Shown in pieces: positions 51,741-60,993 of a DNA stretch of 64,000 bases. The stretch comes from Aquisalimonas sp007126095 (GTDB taxonomy: Bacteria; Pseudomonadota; Gammaproteobacteria; Nitrococcales; Aquisalimonadaceae): contig NZ_JBLWFT010000004.1 in the NCBI RefSeq assembly GCF_048323695.1, forward strand, positions 1-64,000, given 5' to 3'. The position numbers and the translations under genes are program-made. The number at the start of each line of letters is the position of its first letter. Positions within the stretch are counted from its first letter, which is position 1. The notes under the pieces were generated by a model. The model saw only the letters and a program-made list of their open reading frames with translations. It made no database searches and was not told where the DNA came from.

Positions 51741-52779
51741 ACCACTCCTGCGGCACGTCGTCGGCTGCCATGGGCGCCACATCCAGTTCACGGGGCTCGC
51801 CACCCTTTTCTGTGACAGCGACACGCACGCGCTCGGCATCGCGGCCCTGGCTGAACCGGGCTACCAGACGCGCCGCAAGTTCCAGATCCTCGGCGCCGGC
51901 GTCTCCGTCCAGCAGGGCGAGCGGGCCACCGTGACTGGTGGGTACCAGGTGCGTGAACTGCCGGCGGTAGCCGTGCATGAACCGGTTCTCACCGTCTTCC
52001 CGCGAGACGATCAGCTTGAAATGGGGGCGCGGACGCAGATGCCGCCCCATTTTCAGAAGCATGATGTCGTCGAGTTCATAACGGCGCTCACCGCGGGCCT
52101 TCCACAGGTCCTGCAGCTTTCGCGAGTAGCTCGGATCGGTGAGAAAACAGCAGCCGCCGGCGGGCTGTGCATAGTCGTCGAGGCCGAACCGCTCCGCCAG
52201 TTCCATCTGCGGCTTGCGGGAGCGGCCGCTCCAGTCGAACAGCCGCTCGCGATCCACCCAGCCTTCACGCTCCGGCAACGTCGGCTCCAGCAGGCGCGCG
52301 CACAGCGGGCGCAGAAGCCGGTCATTGGCTCCGGATTCCTGGGCAATCACCGGCATGGTGCGCTTGAGCTGGGATTTCGGGCGCTGGCCGATGACTTCAC
52401 CGGTGATGATGAAGTCGAAATCGTTGGCGTCCATCCACTGCCGGGCCTTCCCCACCATGAAGCCCTTGCAGTCCAGACATGGATTCATGAACTGGCCATA
52501 GCCGTGGCGCGGATTGATGACCACGTCCTTGTACTCTTCCACGGTGTCGATGATGTGGAGCTTGATCCCCAGCTGTTCGGCGACCCAGAGGGCGTTGTTG
52601 CGCTTGGGGCGGGCACGGTCCTTGTCCCTGACCGCATGGGTGTGGCCTTCCACGCAGAAGCCGGTGTAGAAGTTCAGGCCCTCTACGTGCACCCCCTGGT
52701 CGAGGATGGCTCGTGCGGCGAGCATGGAATCGAGGCCGCCGGAGATCAGAGCGACGGCACGGGGCTGGCGTTGGCTCAT
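51730..52779 (-). CDS. PP-loop ATP-pyrophosphatase, predicted tRNA-thiolase-like
   Basis: A 349-residue protein with the N-type PP-loop SGGLDS (13-18), as in MnmA, ThiI and TtcA. It differs from canonical MnmA in length and in its conserved Cys: Cys42 and Cys160, a CxxC pair (Cys101/Cys104 in MNPCLDCKG), and Cys210/Cys211 in AGGCCFLTDP. Such Cys may bind an Fe-S cluster or carry persulfide. Annotated relatives are called tRNA (5-methylaminomethyl-2-thiouridylate)-methyltransferase-like without proof. The downstream overlapping TusA is a fitting sulfur donor. It is divergent from glyQ across a 165-bp gap. Confidence 0.82.
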   Translation of the reverse strand: MSQRQPRAVALISGGLDSMLAARAILDQGVHVEGLNFYTGFCVEGHTHAVRDKDRARPKRNNALWVAEQLGIKLHIIDTVEEYKDVVINPRHGYGQFMNPCLDCKGFMVGKARQWMDANDFDFIITGEVIGQRPKSQLKRTMPVIAQESGANDRLLRPLCARLLEPTLPEREGWVDRERLFDWSGRSRKPQMELAERFGLDDYAQPAGGCCFLTDPSYSRKLQDLWKARGERRYELDDIMLLKMGRHLRPRPHFKLIVSREDGENRFMHGYRRQFTHLVPTSHGGPLALLDGDAGAEDLELAARLVARFSQGRDAERVRVAVTEKGGEPRELDVAPMAADDVPQEWYVG

Positions 52780-52866
52780 GGCGCGTCCGTACGAAGGCTG
52801 TTGCAAATCGCTCAGAATAACATGGGCAACACGGCGTGCGCCTTCTCCCTTGGAAGACCGAGAGGG

Positions 52867-52872
52867 TATACT
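52867..52872 (+). promoter_or_regulatory. -10 box of the glyQ operon
   Basis: TATACT within GAGGGTATACTCC, about 73 bp before the chosen glyQ start. A -35 at the right distance is not clear (TTGGAA at 52850 is too close). It is the best promoter-like element in the gap. Confidence 0.45.
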
Positions 52873-52944
52873 CCACAGCCGGCCGGGCGTCCCAGCGGCG
52901 CTGGCTGGCACCGACTTTTCCACAGGCAGACCGCAGGGGGCAGT

Positions 52945-53883
52945 GTGGCGCAGCAGGGGCAGACGACGGCGAGGGCCGTGGACACTTTCCAGGGCCTGAT
53001 CCAGGCGTTGCAGGATTACTGGGCGATGCAGGGTTGCATCGTCCTCCAACCGCTCGACATGGAGGTGGGCGCCGGTACCTTCCACCCCGCCACCTGTCTG
53101 CGCGCCATCGGTCCGGAGCCGTGGAATGCGGCCTACGTGCAGCCATCGCGCCGGCCGACCGACGGGCGCTACGGTGAAAACCCCAACCGCCTGCAGCACT
53201 ACTACCAGTTCCAGGTGGTCATGAAGCCTTCGCCCGCCGAGTTTCAGGAACTCTATCTGGGCTCGCTCCGCCACGTGGGCCTGGACCCCCTTGTCCACGA
53301 TGTGCGCTTCGTCGAGGACAACTGGGAGTCGCCGACGCTGGGTGCCTGGGGCCTGGGCTGGGAAGTCTGGCTGAACGGTATGGAGATCAGCCAGTTCACC
53401 TACTTCCAGCAGGTGGGCGGCCTGGACTGCCACCCGATCATGGGCGAGATCACCTACGGCCTGGAGCGGATCGCCATGTACCTGCAGGCGTGCGAGAGCG
53501 TCTACGACCTGGTGTGGACCCACGGGCCGCAGGGCCCGGTGACCTACGGCGACGTCTACCACCAGAACGAGGTGGAGCAGTCGGCGTACAACTTCGAGCA
53601 CGCGGACGTGGAGGCTCACTTCGCCTGGTTCGAGCAGTGCGAGAAGGAGAGCATGCGCCTGGTGGAGCTGGGCCTGCCGCTACCGGCCTACGAGCAGTGC
53701 CTGAAGGCGTCGCACACGTTCAACCTCCTGGATGCCCGTCACGCAATCTCGGTCACGGAGCGGCAGCGCTACATCCTGCGTGTCCGGACCCTGGCACGGG
53801 CGGTCGCAAAGCTGTACTACGAGCGCCGGGAGTCACTGGGCTTCCCCCTGTGCACCGACCGCCAGGAGGTGGCCCATGGCTGA
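52945..53883 (+). CDS. glyQ: Glycyl-tRNA synthetase alpha subunit
   Basis: The catalytic subunit of the alpha2-beta2 glycyl-tRNA synthetase. It has 312 residues. Key stretches: LQPLDMEVGAGTFHPATCLR, WNAAYVQPSRRPTDGRYGENP and MEISQFTYFQQVGG. The GTG at 52945 follows AGGGGG and gives the N-terminus seen in Pseudomonas GlyQ; another GTG at 52978 would leave only three residues before FQGL. It overlaps glyS by 8 bp. Confidence 0.95.
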   Translation: MAQQGQTTARAVDTFQGLIQALQDYWAMQGCIVLQPLDMEVGAGTFHPATCLRAIGPEPWNAAYVQPSRRPTDGRYGENPNRLQHYYQFQVVMKPSPAEFQELYLGSLRHVGLDPLVHDVRFVEDNWESPTLGAWGLGWEVWLNGMEISQFTYFQQVGGLDCHPIMGEITYGLERIAMYLQACESVYDLVWTHGPQGPVTYGDVYHQNEVEQSAYNFEHADVEAHFAWFEQCEKESMRLVELGLPLPAYEQCLKASHTFNLLDARHAISVTERQRYILRVRTLARAVAKLYYERRESLGFPLCTDRQEVAHG

Positions 53884-55954
53884 GTTCAACGATCTGTTGA
53901 TCGAAATCGGTACGGAAGAACTGCCGCCGACGGCGCTGCGGTCCCTGCGGGATGCCTTTACCCGGGGCGTTACCGGTGGGCTGGATGAGGCCGGTATCGG
54001 CTTCGATGGCGCCCGTTCGTTCGCCAGTCCCCGGCGGCTCGCGATTCTTGTCGAGGGGCTGGTGGATCGGCAACCGGACCAGACGGAGGAACGCAAGGGG
54101 CCGGCCGTTACCGCCGCGTTCGACGCCGACGGCAACCCGACCAAGGCGGCGGAAGGGTTTGCACGATCCTGTGGCGTTGCGGTGGCCGACCTGGCGACCG
54201 AGAGCACGAAAAAGGGCGAGTGGTTGATGTACCGCGGCACCCGGGAGGGCGCCGCCACGGTCGCGCTGCTCCCGGACATCATCCAGGCTGCCCTGGATGC
54301 GCTGCCGATTCCCAAACGCATGCGCTGGGGGGCCGGTTCGGCCACCTTCGTGCGCCCCGTCCACTGGAGCGTCGCGCTGTACGGGGATGACGTGGTGCCC
54401 ATGACACTGCTAGAGACCCGGGCCGGCCGGCACACCCGCGGTCACCGTTTTCATGCGCCTGACGCCATCGAACTGGCGAACGCCGGCGAGTACGCCCGAC
54501 GGCTGGAACAGGACGGGTGGGTCATTGCCGACCTGGATGAACGCCGGGCGCGCATCGAGGAGCATGCCCGTGCAGCGGCCAAAGAACTCGGGGGCAACAT
54601 TCTTGCCGACGATGCGTTGCTGGACGAAGTCGCCGCGCTGGTGGAATGGCCCGTGGTGATGGTCGGTGGCTTCGACGAACGGTTTCTCGACGTTCCCGCC
54701 GAGGCCCTGATCTCGAGCATGCAGGGACATCAGAAGTACTTCCCGATTCTCGACGGTGGCGGCAAGCTGTTGCCGCGGTTCGTGATGGTCGCCAACCTGG
54801 AAAGCCGCGATCCCCGGGAGGTGGTGCGCGGCAACGAGCGGGTGATCCGGCCGCGCCTCGCCGACGCCGAGTTCTTCTGGCAGCAGGACCGTCGTCGCTC
54901 CCTGGCGGATCGGGTGGACGACCTGCACAACATCGTCTTTCAGGACAAGCTTGGCACGCTGCATGACAAGCAGCGCCGGGTTGCCGCACTGGCGCGGACC
55001 ATCGCGCCGGCCTTCGGCGCCGACCCGGACCTTTCCGAGCGCGCCGCCATGCTCGGCAAGTGCGACCTGGTCACGGAGATGGTGGACGAGTTCCCGGAGC
55101 TGCAAGGCACCATGGGGCGCTATTACGCGGCACACGACGGCGAGGACGATGCCGTCGCCGCGGCCATGGAAGAGCAGTACCAGCCCCGCTTCGCCGGCGA
55201 TGTCACGCCTGCGGGTGCGGTTGGTCAGGTGCTCGCGGTCGCGGATCGGGCCGACACGCTCACCGGAATTTTCGCCATCGGCCAGGGGCCCACCGGCGAC
55301 AAGGATCCGTTTGCACTGCGCCGGGCCGGTCTCGGGTTGGTGCGCATACTCATCGAACGTGAACGCGCGCTGTCGCTGCAGGAACTTCTGGGCAAAGCGG
55401 CCGCACAGCTCCCGACCGAACTCCGGGGAGAAGAGCACGTGGACACCGTGCGCGCATTCTGCCTGGAGCGGCTCAAGCGGTACTACCAGGATCAGGGCAT
55501 TGGCGCCGAGCTCTTCGACGCGGTGGACGCCCTGGGTATCGATGACCCTGTCGATTTCCACCGGCGTCTTCAGGCCTGTTCAGAGTTTCTGCATATGGAG
55601 GAGGCGGACAGCCTTGCATCAGCCAACAAGCGGGTTCGCAACATCCTGCGGAAGCTGGACGGGAGCCCGCCGGAGACCGTAGACAGCGGGCTTCTCCAGA
55701 TGACGGAGGAGCGCCAGCTCGCGGATCTGCTCGAGCCGCTGATGGTCGAGGTCGACGATTTGTCGTCCCGTGGCGACTATCGGAGTGCTTTGCAACGACT
55801 CGCTTCGGTCAGGGATCCCGTAGACGCCTTCTTCGACGGTGTCATGGTCATGGCCGATGATGATGCCGTGAGACGTAATCGCCTGGCACTGCTGGCGCGT
55901 CTGAACACACTGTTCGGCCGCGTGGCCGATCTGTCCCGGTTGCCAACCACGTAG
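53876..55954 (+). CDS. glyS: Glycyl-tRNA synthetase beta subunit
   Basis: The tRNA-binding subunit, 692 residues. FNDLLIEIGTEELPPTALRSL opens it; HD-like and anticodon-binding domains follow, with CLERLKRYY and the C-terminal FFDGVMVMADDDAVRRNRLALL. The ATG at 53876 follows CAGGAGGTG and lies inside the end of glyQ. An 8-bp overlap favours equal production of the two subunits. gmhB follows after 7 bp. Confidence 0.97.
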   Translation: MAEFNDLLIEIGTEELPPTALRSLRDAFTRGVTGGLDEAGIGFDGARSFASPRRLAILVEGLVDRQPDQTEERKGPAVTAAFDADGNPTKAAEGFARSCGVAVADLATESTKKGEWLMYRGTREGAATVALLPDIIQAALDALPIPKRMRWGAGSATFVRPVHWSVALYGDDVVPMTLLETRAGRHTRGHRFHAPDAIELANAGEYARRLEQDGWVIADLDERRARIEEHARAAAKELGGNILADDALLDEVAALVEWPVVMVGGFDERFLDVPAEALISSMQGHQKYFPILDGGGKLLPRFVMVANLESRDPREVVRGNERVIRPRLADAEFFWQQDRRRSLADRVDDLHNIVFQDKLGTLHDKQRRVAALARTIAPAFGADPDLSERAAMLGKCDLVTEMVDEFPELQGTMGRYYAAHDGEDDAVAAAMEEQYQPRFAGDVTPAGAVGQVLAVADRADTLTGIFAIGQGPTGDKDPFALRRAGLGLVRILIERERALSLQELLGKAAAQLPTELRGEEHVDTVRAFCLERLKRYYQDQGIGAELFDAVDALGIDDPVDFHRRLQACSEFLHMEEADSLASANKRVRNILRKLDGSPPETVDSGLLQMTEERQLADLLEPLMVEVDDLSSRGDYRSALQRLASVRDPVDAFFDGVMVMADDDAVRRNRLALLARLNTLFGRVADLSRLPTT

Positions 55955-55961
55955 GCACACC

Positions 55962-56504
55962 ATGGCCAGGCCAGCGATCATGCTCGACCGGGACGGGGTC
56001 ATCAACGTCGACTCTGATGCTTACATCAAGTCGGTGGACGAATGGCATCCATTACCGGGGAGCCTGGACGCGATCGCGCGCCTGTCCCGTGCAGGATGGG
56101 TAATCGCCGTTTGCACGAATCAATCCGGCGTCGGCCGGGGTCTGTTCACCGACGACACCGTCAGTGCCATTCACGCGGAGCTCCAGCGTCGACTCGCCGC
56201 GCTCGGCGGGCGGGTCGACGGCTTCTTTTACTGTCCCCACACCCCCGAGGCAGACTGTTCCTGCAGGAAGCCGAAGCCCGGGCTACTGACCCAGGCCGCA
56301 GCGGCACTGTCGTTCCCGCTTCAGGGCACACCCTTCGTCGGTGACAGCCGCCGGGACACGGACGCGGCGCGGGCGGTCGGCGCGACGCCCGTCCTGGTGC
56401 GGACCGGCAAAGGGACACGGACAATCGCCGACGGGGCTGGACTGCCTTGCTGGATCGAGGACGATCTGATGGCCGTTGTGACGCGGCTACTGGACAATGA
56501 CTAA
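55962..56504 (+). CDS. gmhB: D-glycero-beta-D-manno-heptose-1,7-bisphosphate 7-phosphatase
   Basis: A HAD-family phosphatase in the ADP-heptose route for LPS core. It has 180 residues. Catalytic Asp9 and Asp11 in MLDRDG, and the zinc ligands Cys91, His93, Cys99 and Cys101 in CPHTPEADCSC. It lies between glyS and the acyltransferase, a conserved order in this lineage. Confidence 0.96.
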   Translation: MARPAIMLDRDGVINVDSDAYIKSVDEWHPLPGSLDAIARLSRAGWVIAVCTNQSGVGRGLFTDDTVSAIHAELQRRLAALGGRVDGFFYCPHTPEADCSCRKPKPGLLTQAAAALSFPLQGTPFVGDSRRDTDAARAVGATPVLVRTGKGTRTIADGAGLPCWIEDDLMAVVTRLLDND

Positions 56505-56573
56505 CCTTTCAACAAGTAGAGCCATGTCTCAGTGAGTTTCTGCGCCGCTGTGGCAAGGCGCGAGGAGAACATT

Positions 56574-57386
56574 GTGGTCGATAAACACCATCCCCCGTTG
56601 CTGCAGCGAACCACCGGCGAGAAGATCCGCGCCGTCCCGCGGTCAGCGCTCTGGCTCATCGGTGCAATGGTGTGGACGCTCTTGTTTGGCACCATCGGCA
56701 TCATCATCGCGCTTTTCCTTCCGTACTACCGCCGCTACTGGTTTTTCCTGCAATGGAGCTTCGGCTTGCTGTGGTGGACCCGCGTCGCCTGTGGCATCCG
56801 CTACGAGATCGAGGGGGAGGAAAACATTCCCGACGAGCCGTGCGTAGTGATGTGCAAGCACCAGTCGGCCTGGGAGACGCTGGCGCCTCAGTACTGGTTC
56901 AATCCCCAGACATGGGTTCTGAAGAAGGAGCTGCTTAAGGTTCCCATGGTGGGTTGGGCGCTGGGGATGTTGTCACCCATCGCGATCGACCGTTCGGCGC
57001 GTAAGGAGGCGATGCAGCAGATGCTGGACCAAGGGCGGGCTCGCCTGGCCGACGGCCGCTGGATCATCGTCTATCCGGAGGGGACCCGCATCCCGGCGGG
57101 TTACAGCGGGAAGTACCGTCGTGGGGGCGCGGTGCTCGCCTGGGAGACGGGAACGCCCGTGGTTCCCGTAGCACACAATGCAGGCGAATTATGGCCCCGC
57201 AATTCACTACTCAAGTATCCTGGGGTAATCCGCGTACGCATAGGCAAGCCGATGCAGCCAACAGCACCGTCGGCAGATGCGTTTCTTGAGGAGGTCCGCG
57301 AGTGGATCGAATCGAACACGCGCGAACTCAGCCAGGTCTACGAACAGCCAGCGGCATCGGCTGGTGTCGAAACCGGTAGGAAGTGA
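56574..57386 (+). CDS. Lysophospholipid acyltransferase (PlsC family)
   Basis: A 270-residue inner-membrane 1-acylglycerol-3-phosphate acyltransferase-like enzyme: two N-terminal membrane helices (about 24-48 and 55-72), the active-site box KHQSAWET (His96, with Glu101 where most PlsC have Asp, i.e. HX4E), and YPEGTRI. The GTG at 56574 is preferred: AGGAG lies 7 bp before it, while the GTG at 56532 lacks one. It belongs to the second PlsC-like gene group found beside gmhB; the main plsC may lie elsewhere. Confidence 0.9.
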   Translation: MVDKHHPPLLQRTTGEKIRAVPRSALWLIGAMVWTLLFGTIGIIIALFLPYYRRYWFFLQWSFGLLWWTRVACGIRYEIEGEENIPDEPCVVMCKHQSAWETLAPQYWFNPQTWVLKKELLKVPMVGWALGMLSPIAIDRSARKEAMQQMLDQGRARLADGRWIIVYPEGTRIPAGYSGKYRRGGAVLAWETGTPVVPVAHNAGELWPRNSLLKYPGVIRVRIGKPMQPTAPSADAFLEEVREWIESNTRELSQVYEQPAASAGVETGRK

Positions 57387-57390
57387 GCGC

Positions 57391-57406
57391 TGTTCCACGT
57401 GGAACA
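57391..57406. other. parS site 1
   Basis: TGTTCCACGTGGAACA, a perfect 16-bp palindrome. It differs from the general parS consensus TGTTTCACGTGAAACA by two symmetric bases and matches the form found in Pseudomonas. It lies 4 bp after the acyltransferase stop, near the chromosome origin. Confidence 0.9.
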
Positions 57407-57428
57407 CGTGTGCGTCGGAAAGGGGGGT

Positions 57429-57460
57429 GACGGCGCTGCAATCGCTGGTGCAACGCCGTC
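57429..57460. terminator. Hairpin between convergent plsC-like gene and gyrB
   Basis: GACGGCGCTGCA and TGCAACGCCGTC (12-bp arms, one mismatch) around an 8-base loop, in the gap between the convergent acyltransferase and gyrB. There is no clear T-run on either strand. Confidence 0.5.
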
Positions 57461-57468
57461 AAACGACA

Positions 57469-59886
57469 CTAGATATCGAGATTGGTGGCGGCCAAGGCAT
57501 TCCGCTCGATGAAGTCCCGCCGGGGCTCCACGTGATCTCCCATCAGCGTCGTGAACACCTCGTCGGCGGCCACCGCATCCTCGATACGCACCTGCAGTAG
57601 CCGACGACTGTCCGGGTTCATGGTCGTCTCCCAGAGCTGCTCCGGGTTCATCTCGCCGAGCCCCTTGTAACGCTGGATGTTCTGACCACGCTTCGACTCC
57701 TCCAGCAACCACTCGACGACCTCCCGCAGCGTGGTCACGGGCTGCGTGCGCTCACCGCGCTGGATGGACGCATCGTCCCCGAGCAGGCCGTCCAGCACCG
57801 TCGCAAGCTCACCGATGGCCCGGTACTCCGGCGTCAGGAAGAACTCCGGAGTGAAGCGGTTATCGTGCCGGATGCCGTGCCGCCGCTTGGACACCACGGC
57901 CTCCTGGAAACCCCCGTCACCGCCCGCGGTCACCGTCACCTGGTAGCGCGTCCCCTGGGGTTGGTGGACGTTGAGTTCATCGACTACACCCTGGAACCAC
58001 TGTTGCATCCGCTCGGCGTCGGTGAAGTCCGGCTCGCCGATCACATCCGCGCTGAGCAGGGCCTCCAGGAACTCCCCGTCCCTGGTTCTGGACATGTGCT
58101 TGATGATATCCATTACGCGAAGATACTGCCGCGCCAGGGTCTCCAGCCCCTGCTCCCGGATCGGCGCCTGGTCTCCGCCCGGATAAAGGACGGCATTGTT
58201 CAGTGCCAGCTGCAGCAGGTATTCCGTCAGCTCCGCTTCGTCCTTGACGTAGTGCTCCTGCTTGCCACGTTTGACCTTGTAGAGCGGCGGCTGCGCGATG
58301 TAGACGTGACCACGCTCCACCAGCGTCAACATCTGCCGGTAAAAGAAGGTGAGAAGCAGCGTCCGGATGTGGGAGCCGTCCACGTCCGCATCGGTCATGA
58401 TGATGATGCGATGATACCGCAGCTTGTCCGGATCAAAGTCTTCTCGACCGATACCGCAGCCTAGCGCCGTAATCAGCGTGCCCACCTCGGCGGAGGAGAG
58501 CATTTTGTCGAAACGCGCCTTCTCTACGTTGAGGATCTTGCCCTTGAGCGGGAGAATCGCCTGCGTCCGGCGGTCACGGCCCTGCTTGGCAGACCCGCCC
58601 GCAGAGTCACCCTCCACCAGATAGAGCTCGGACTGCGACGGATCCCGCTCCTGGCAGTCCGCCAGTTTGCCCGGCAGCCCGGCCACATCAAGGGCGCCCT
58701 TGCGGCGGGTCATCTCCCGAGCCTTGCGCGCCGCCTCCCGCGCGCGCGAGGCGTCCACCACCTTCTCGGCGATCGCCTTCGCCTCGGTTGGGTGCTCGGA
58801 GAGGAAATCACCCAGGCTCTCTGCCATCACCGACTCCACGGCGGTCTTCACCTCCGAGGACACGAGCTTGTCCTTGGTCTGGGAGGAGAACTTAGGGTCC
58901 GGCACCTTCACGGACACCACCGCCGTCAGTCCTTCCCGCGCGTCGTCCCCCGTGGGCGTTGTCTTCACCTTCTTGAGGAACCCTTCACGCTCCAGATACT
59001 GGTTGAGAGTCCGGGTAAGCGCCGCGCGGAAGCCCGCCATGTGGGTTCCGCCATCCCGCTGCGGGATGTTGTTGGTGAAGCAGAAGATGTTCTCCTGGTA
59101 GGAGTCGTTCCACTGCAGCGCCACGTCCACGCCCAGGTCACCGCGCCACGACGTGATGTGTATCACGTCCTTGTGCAGCGGGTTCTTGTTCTTGTTCAGA
59201 TGCTCGACGAATGCGCGAATGCCCCCGTCGTACTGGAACACGTCCGATTTCTCGGTCCGTTCGTCGCGGAGCTCCACCCGGATCCCGGGGTTCAGAAACG
59301 ACAGCTCCCGGAACCGCTTTGCCAGCAGATCGAAGTGGAAATCGATGTTGGTGAAGATCTCGGCACTGGGGCGGAACGTGATCTGCGTACCCGACTCTTC
59401 GGTCTCGCCGATGACCTTCAACGGCTCCACGGGCTCCCCGAGCCTGAACTCCTGGAGGTGGATCCGTCCGTTTTTCTTGACGGTGAGCTGCAGTTTCTCG
59501 GACAGAGCGTTGACCACGGACACCCCGACTCCGTGAAGGCCACCCGACACCTTGTAACTGTTGTTGTCGAACTTACCACCGGCGTGAAGGACCGTCATGA
59601 TCACTTCGGCGGCCGAGCGCCCCTCTTCCGTGTGGGTGTCGACCGGAATCCCGCGTCCATCATCCGTCACCGTGACCGAGTTGTCCGTGTGAATCTGTAC
59701 GCTGATGGTCGAACAGTGGCCGGCGAGCGCCTCGTCGATGGAGTTGTCCACGACCTCGAACACCATGTGGTGGAGGCCTGTGCCGTCGTCCGTGTCCCCG
59801 ATGTACATGCCCGGACGCTTGCGGACAGCATCCAGCCCTCGCAAGACCTTGATGCTTCCGGAATCATAACTGGGATTGGTGCTCAT
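57469..59886 (-). CDS. gyrB: DNA gyrase subunit B
   Basis: The ATPase subunit of gyrase, 805 residues, as in E. coli (804), so it carries the gammaproteobacterial C-terminal insertion. GHKL motifs include GGKFDNNSYKVSGGLHGVG, and the TOPRIM motif is YLVEGDSAGGSAKQGRDR. The ATG at 59886 begins MSTNPSYDSGSIKVLRGLDA. It follows recF by 28 bp; together with dnaN and dnaA it forms the standard origin operon. Confidence 0.98.
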   Translation of the reverse strand: MSTNPSYDSGSIKVLRGLDAVRKRPGMYIGDTDDGTGLHHMVFEVVDNSIDEALAGHCSTISVQIHTDNSVTVTDDGRGIPVDTHTEEGRSAAEVIMTVLHAGGKFDNNSYKVSGGLHGVGVSVVNALSEKLQLTVKKNGRIHLQEFRLGEPVEPLKVIGETEESGTQITFRPSAEIFTNIDFHFDLLAKRFRELSFLNPGIRVELRDERTEKSDVFQYDGGIRAFVEHLNKNKNPLHKDVIHITSWRGDLGVDVALQWNDSYQENIFCFTNNIPQRDGGTHMAGFRAALTRTLNQYLEREGFLKKVKTTPTGDDAREGLTAVVSVKVPDPKFSSQTKDKLVSSEVKTAVESVMAESLGDFLSEHPTEAKAIAEKVVDASRAREAARKAREMTRRKGALDVAGLPGKLADCQERDPSQSELYLVEGDSAGGSAKQGRDRRTQAILPLKGKILNVEKARFDKMLSSAEVGTLITALGCGIGREDFDPDKLRYHRIIIMTDADVDGSHIRTLLLTFFYRQMLTLVERGHVYIAQPPLYKVKRGKQEHYVKDEAELTEYLLQLALNNAVLYPGGDQAPIREQGLETLARQYLRVMDIIKHMSRTRDGEFLEALLSADVIGEPDFTDAERMQQWFQGVVDELNVHQPQGTRYQVTVTAGGDGGFQEAVVSKRRHGIRHDNRFTPEFFLTPEYRAIGELATVLDGLLGDDASIQRGERTQPVTTLREVVEWLLEESKRGQNIQRYKGLGEMNPEQLWETTMNPDSRRLLQVRIEDAVAADEVFTTLMGDHVEPRRDFIERNALAATNLDI

Positions 59887-59914
59887 GACGGTTCCCTTTT
59901 GCTGTGTGCCAGCA

Positions 59915-60979
59915 TTATATCATTTCCTGTAACACGCCCTGTTCCACGTGGAACAGCCGACCTGCGGCCACCGGCAGTGCGTCTGCGTCAATGGCCGTGA
60001 GAAAGACCTGGCCCTGGTTATCCTGGATGGCGTCGAGCACGGCTGCGCGGTACTGCACATCCAGCTCCGCCGGGAGATCATCTACCAGCAACACGGGCTG
60101 GATCCCGCCCTGATCCGCGATCACCGAAGCCTGAGCAAGCAACATGGCAATAACCAGCACCTTCTGCTGCCCCCTGGAGAGCCAATGCTGTGCTTCCATC
60201 CCTTGAGCTCGCAGTTGTAGATCGGCACGGTGCGGACCGGACAGGGTGTACCCCATATTCATCTCCGACTCGCGCTGCTCCGGGAGCACCTCGGCCAACG
60301 ACCTGGCCTGGGACCAGCCGCGGCGATACACAAGCTGCACCGGCGCATCGGGTAACCAGCGTTGGAGATACTGATCCAGATGGGGCTGAAGGAGTGTCAG
60401 AACCGAACGACGAAACTCGTCGAGCAACGAGGCCGCCGCCACCAACTCACCTTCAAGCGCACGTGCGGTGCGGAGATCGCTTTCGCGCAGGGCCGCGTTG
60501 CGCTGCCGCAAAGCCCGATCGTAGCGGCGCCAGGCAGAATGGTAGGCCTGTTCCACGTGGAACGCAGACCAGTTGAGGTAGCTGCGGCGCGCAGCGGGCC
60601 CGTCCTGTAACAGGCGCTGACTCTCCGTGTTGATAACCTGGACCGGCAACCAGCGCGCAAGCTCCGACAGACCGCGTGCATCCTGCCCGTCCACACGCAC
60701 CCGCGTACCTTCGGCTCCCCGTGCGACCCCCAGACGGTGCACGCCCGTGCCGAACTCCACATCGCCGCGGATCACCAACTCCGCGGTTCCGTCCCGTCGA
60801 ACCCGGTCGAGACGCGCAGTGCGGAAACTCCGCACCCGAGCCAGCACGTGAATCGCTTCCAGTACGCTGGTCTTTCCCGCCGCGTTTGCCCCGACAATGA
60901 CGTTGCATCGGGGGTCGCACTGGACCGTGGCGTCGGCGAGGTTGCGCACGCCGGAAAGTGTAAGGCTTGCGATTGCCAC
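59915..60979 (-). CDS. recF: DNA repair protein RecF
   Basis: The SMC-like ATPase that helps load RecA at gaps. It has 354 residues: Walker A GANAAGKTS (32-40), the signature LSRGQQKVLVIAM and Walker B LLVDDLPAELD. It contains two parS sites: one encodes FHVEQA mid-gene (60549-60564), the other FHVEQG at the C-terminus (59940-59955). The 14-bp gap to dnaN implies co-transcription. Confidence 0.96.
   Translation of the reverse strand: MAIASLTLSGVRNLADATVQCDPRCNVIVGANAAGKTSVLEAIHVLARVRSFRTARLDRVRRDGTAELVIRGDVEFGTGVHRLGVARGAEGTRVRVDGQDARGLSELARWLPVQVINTESQRLLQDGPAARRSYLNWSAFHVEQAYHSAWRRYDRALRQRNAALRESDLRTARALEGELVAAASLLDEFRRSVLTLLQPHLDQYLQRWLPDAPVQLVYRRGWSQARSLAEVLPEQRESEMNMGYTLSGPHRADLQLRAQGMEAQHWLSRGQQKVLVIAMLLAQASVIADQGGIQPVLLVDDLPAELDVQYRAAVLDAIQDNQGQVFLTAIDADALPVAAGRLFHVEQGVLQEMI
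59940..59955. other. parS site 2 (in 3' end of recF)
   Basis: TGTTCCACGTGGAACA, identical to site 1. It is inside the recF reading frame, coding Phe-His-Val-Glu-Gln near the C-terminus. Confidence 0.9.
60549..60564. other. parS site 3 (within recF)
   Basis: TGTTCCACGTGGAACG, 15 of 16 bases identical to sites 1 and 2. It is also in frame with the same Phe-His-Val-Glu-Gln codons. Confidence 0.8.
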
Positions 60980-60993
60980 CGGCGCGCAACGCG

